From: an uncultured bacterium
Lineage (GTDB): Bacteria; UBA4055
Assembly (NCBI GenBank): GCA_937873545.1
Contig: CALMWI010000176.1
Coordinates: forward strand, 1 to 7,698
Reading direction: 5' to 3'
DNA: 7,698 nt
This document shows, piece after piece, positions 6,095 through 7,698 of this stretch. Under the pieces are notes generated by a model. That model saw nothing but the letters and a program-made list of their open reading frames with translations. It made no database searches and had not been told where the DNA came from. Position 1 is the first letter of the stretch. The number at the start of each line of letters is the position of its first letter. The position numbers were made by a program, and so were the translations under genes.

Positions 6095-6736
6095 ATGTTA
6101 TATGACAAAGATATAAATACCGCTGCTGAGACCGTCTTAAAAGGCGGTATCGTTATTATACCCACAGACACTATCTACGGTTTTTCATGTGATCCGAGAA
6201 ATGAGCATGCGGTCGGCAGGATAAGACAAATTAAAGCTAGAGACTCAAAACCGTTTATAATACTGGATTCATCTTTAGAAAGGATCCAGGGGAAGTATTT
6301 TAGCTCTGATAATTTTATAACGGAAGTAATAGAAGTCATGCTTCAAAAAAAATTATGGCCGGGAAGGATCACAGTGATCGCCGATAAAAGCAAAGATCCC
6401 GAAATTCATTTTTTAGATGAACTTGATAAAATTGCCGTTCGATATACAGACAATAATGTGGTAGAAGCCATTTGTGATAAGATCGGTTTCGGAATCGTGA
6501 GTACGAGCATAAATATTTCGGGGGAACCGGAGATTTACGATATCGATATTATCAGAGCCGGTTGGAGCGGCAGAGCGGACTTTATACTTGAGAGAAGCAT
6601 ATCGGGAAAAAAAGCGTCAACTATAATTGAACTGATCTCAGACGAAAGGAAGATCAGATTTCTAAGGGAGCCGGACAAAGAGTCAGCGGAAAAAATAAAA
6701 AGAATTGTTTCAGACAGGTTCGAGATATGTCGCTGA
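6095..6736 (+). CDS. tsaC: L-threonylcarbamoyladenylate synthase (TsaC/Sua5/YrdC family)
   Basis: This enzyme makes threonylcarbamoyl-AMP from L-threonine, bicarbonate and ATP in the cytoplasm. It is the first step of the universal t6A37 modification of ANN-decoding tRNAs, later completed by TsaB/D/E. The 213 residues cover a single YrdC domain without the extra C-terminal Sua5 domain. Visible motifs, in order, are PTDTIYGF (23-30), the basic nucleotide-binding signature IKARDSKPF (46-54), LWPGRITVI (87-95), VRYTDN (115-120), STSINISGEP (136-145) and the closing STIIEL (175-180). All are in the expected order and spacing, so it should be functional. The DnaE-like gene starts inside its last codons. 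TsaB, TsaD and TsaE are not in this window. Confidence 0.93.
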   Translation: MLYDKDINTAAETVLKGGIVIIPTDTIYGFSCDPRNEHAVGRIRQIKARDSKPFIILDSSLERIQGKYFSSDNFITEVIEVMLQKKLWPGRITVIADKSKDPEIHFLDELDKIAVRYTDNNVVEAICDKIGFGIVSTSINISGEPEIYDIDIIRAGWSGRADFILERSISGKKASTIIELISDERKIRFLREPDKESAEKIKRIVSDRFEICR

Positions 6737-7698
6737 TGATATATTCCCAATATACAAAGCCTGAAGGAACGATCAAATTTGACGATCTGGTCATAAACGC
6801 AAAGAAAAAAGGGATCAAATACCTTTCTCTGACCGATCACGGGAACTTTTCAGGCATAACTGAGTTTTATTCGAAATGCCTTGATTCCGGGATCAAACCG
6901 ATAATAGGCATGGATCTTTTCGCCGAGCTCAAAAACGGAAAATTTGTAAGAGTTCAAATATTTATCAGGAACTTCGACGGTTATAAATGCGCTGTTAAAT
7001 TAGCAGAAAAGATCAGGATCAGGGGCAAAATCCATACATGTTCGATCGAAGATATTTCTAATCTTAAAAATTGTTTCTTATGCCTGAGCTGTTATAAAAT
7101 CGATCTCATATCGATTCAGACAGAGATCGAAACAGATTTCTACTATATCCGCGATCAGATATCCGAAAAAGTTAAAGAGAGCGGTGGGATTTTCTATCAT
7201 ATTCTGTTCGATGAAGATCCGGATAACGAGAACATATCAAAAAAACTTCTTTCATTTCATACTGAAACCGGAGCTTTACTTCTTGCCGCGAATCCTGTTT
7301 ACTACTTAGAAGAGGGCAGTCATAAAATAAAAGAAATGGGCGCCAGAATTTCAGGCGAGAAATGTTGTGAAAAACAGTTTAGGAACCAGTACCTGGGATG
7401 CACAGATTTTTTCTCTGAAAAATTTCCGTCTTCCGCGCTGGAAAACAGAGAAAAAATATCACGGTCTTGTCATTTTATAATTGAAGAGGCGCCGGTAAAA
7501 TTTCCTCTGTTTAAATTAGTAAGTAAGATTGAATACTCCTGCTTTGAGACTCTTAAAGAGAAAACATACAGACTGTTATCTGAACGGGAAGAGGAAGTAA
7601 ATGAGATCATTTTTGAAGAGCTTGCTTATATACGAAAGTATAATATTTCAGACATTATTCTTTTTCTGATCGAAGTAAAAAATGATTTTTACGAAAAA
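6727..7698 (+). CDS. dnaE: DNA polymerase III alpha subunit-like protein with degenerate PHP domain (5' part, runs off the window)
   Basis: Residues 1-200 follow a DnaE PHP domain: YTKPEGTIKFDDLV aligns with the usual YS..DG....L, then KYLSLTDHGNFSGITEFY (31-48), GIKPIIGMDLF (55-65) and LLLAANPVYYL (185-195), close to VATNDVHYL. The region RSCHFII...KFPLF (246-262) matches the link to the palm, and residues 298-316 resemble the ...GFADYFLIV segment. The palm aspartates would lie past the window end. Most PHP metal ligands are missing: the N-terminal HxH is replaced, the usual Glu after IIG is Asp63, and the His of DVHY is Tyr. A PHP nuclease function is therefore unlikely. The start at 6727 overlaps tsaC by 10 bp and has AGG 8 nt upstream; an ATG at 6736, sharing the A of the TGA stop, is the alternative. 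Whether it is the main replicase or a paralogue cannot be told. Confidence 0.8.
   Translation, partial: MSLMIYSQYTKPEGTIKFDDLVINAKKKGIKYLSLTDHGNFSGITEFYSKCLDSGIKPIIGMDLFAELKNGKFVRVQIFIRNFDGYKCAVKLAEKIRIRGKIHTCSIEDISNLKNCFLCLSCYKIDLISIQTEIETDFYYIRDQISEKVKESGGIFYHILFDEDPDNENISKKLLSFHTETGALLLAANPVYYLEEGSHKIKEMGARISGEKCCEKQFRNQYLGCTDFFSEKFPSSALENREKISRSCHFIIEEAPVKFPLFKLVSKIEYSCFETLKEKTYRLLSEREEEVNEIIFEELAYIRKYNISDIILFLIEVKNDFYEK

Noticed and set aside
6535..6840. Minus-strand open frame across the tsaC-dnaE junction
   Set aside because: Both plus-strand genes are supported by conserved motifs throughout this span.
1..7698. CRISPR arrays, tRNA or rRNA genes, insertion sequences
   Set aside because: No regularly spaced repeats, no tRNA-like or rRNA-like segments and no transposase motifs were seen.

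Overview
The window is A+T-rich bacterial DNA, roughly 35-40% G+C by eye. The host appears to have an outer membrane, because one gene encodes a secreted patatin fused to an Omp85-type beta-barrel. Several promoters look like ordinary sigma-70 sites (TTGACA or TTGATT, then TATATT or TATCTT). That argues mildly against typical Bacteroidota promoters. A low-GC Gram-negative lineage, such as an FCB-group candidate phylum, Spirochaetota or Fusobacteriota, is a guess, and no marker here settles it.

Left part (1-958), accessory in character: a promoter with an inverted repeat in its spacer drives a two-gene cassette. The first gene is DUF4160, broken by one in-frame TAA. The second, 2 bp downstream, is an intact DUF2442. 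This pair is commonly seen as a toxin-antitoxin-like module. A short hairpin terminator closes it. Next comes an unexplained 129-bp block (753-881) made of an outer inverted repeat, a 50-bp-spaced direct repeat and two inner hairpins.

Middle part (959-5410): two overlapping minus-strand genes form an operon, a PrmC/HemK-like NPPW methyltransferase followed by a membrane-anchored DNA/RNA non-specific endonuclease of the Serratia type. A 110-bp divergent promoter region separates them from a plus-strand patatin-POTRA-beta-barrel protein that resembles type Vd autotransporters. The nuclease and the phospholipase are both predicted to act outside the cytoplasm.

Right part (5411-7698): a UPF0158 gene has a near-consensus promoter whose spacer holds a perfect 13-bp palindrome, a likely operator. 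It is followed by tsaC (tRNA t6A synthesis). The tsaC stop overlaps the start of a dnaE-like gene that runs off the window. The PHP domain of that polymerase has lost nearly all its metal ligands.

Most notable points: the palindromic operator inside the UPF0158 promoter, the 129-bp structured block, the nonsense-broken DUF4160, the degenerate PHP domain, and two genes whose promoters lie so close to the start codon that their mRNAs would be leaderless or nearly so.
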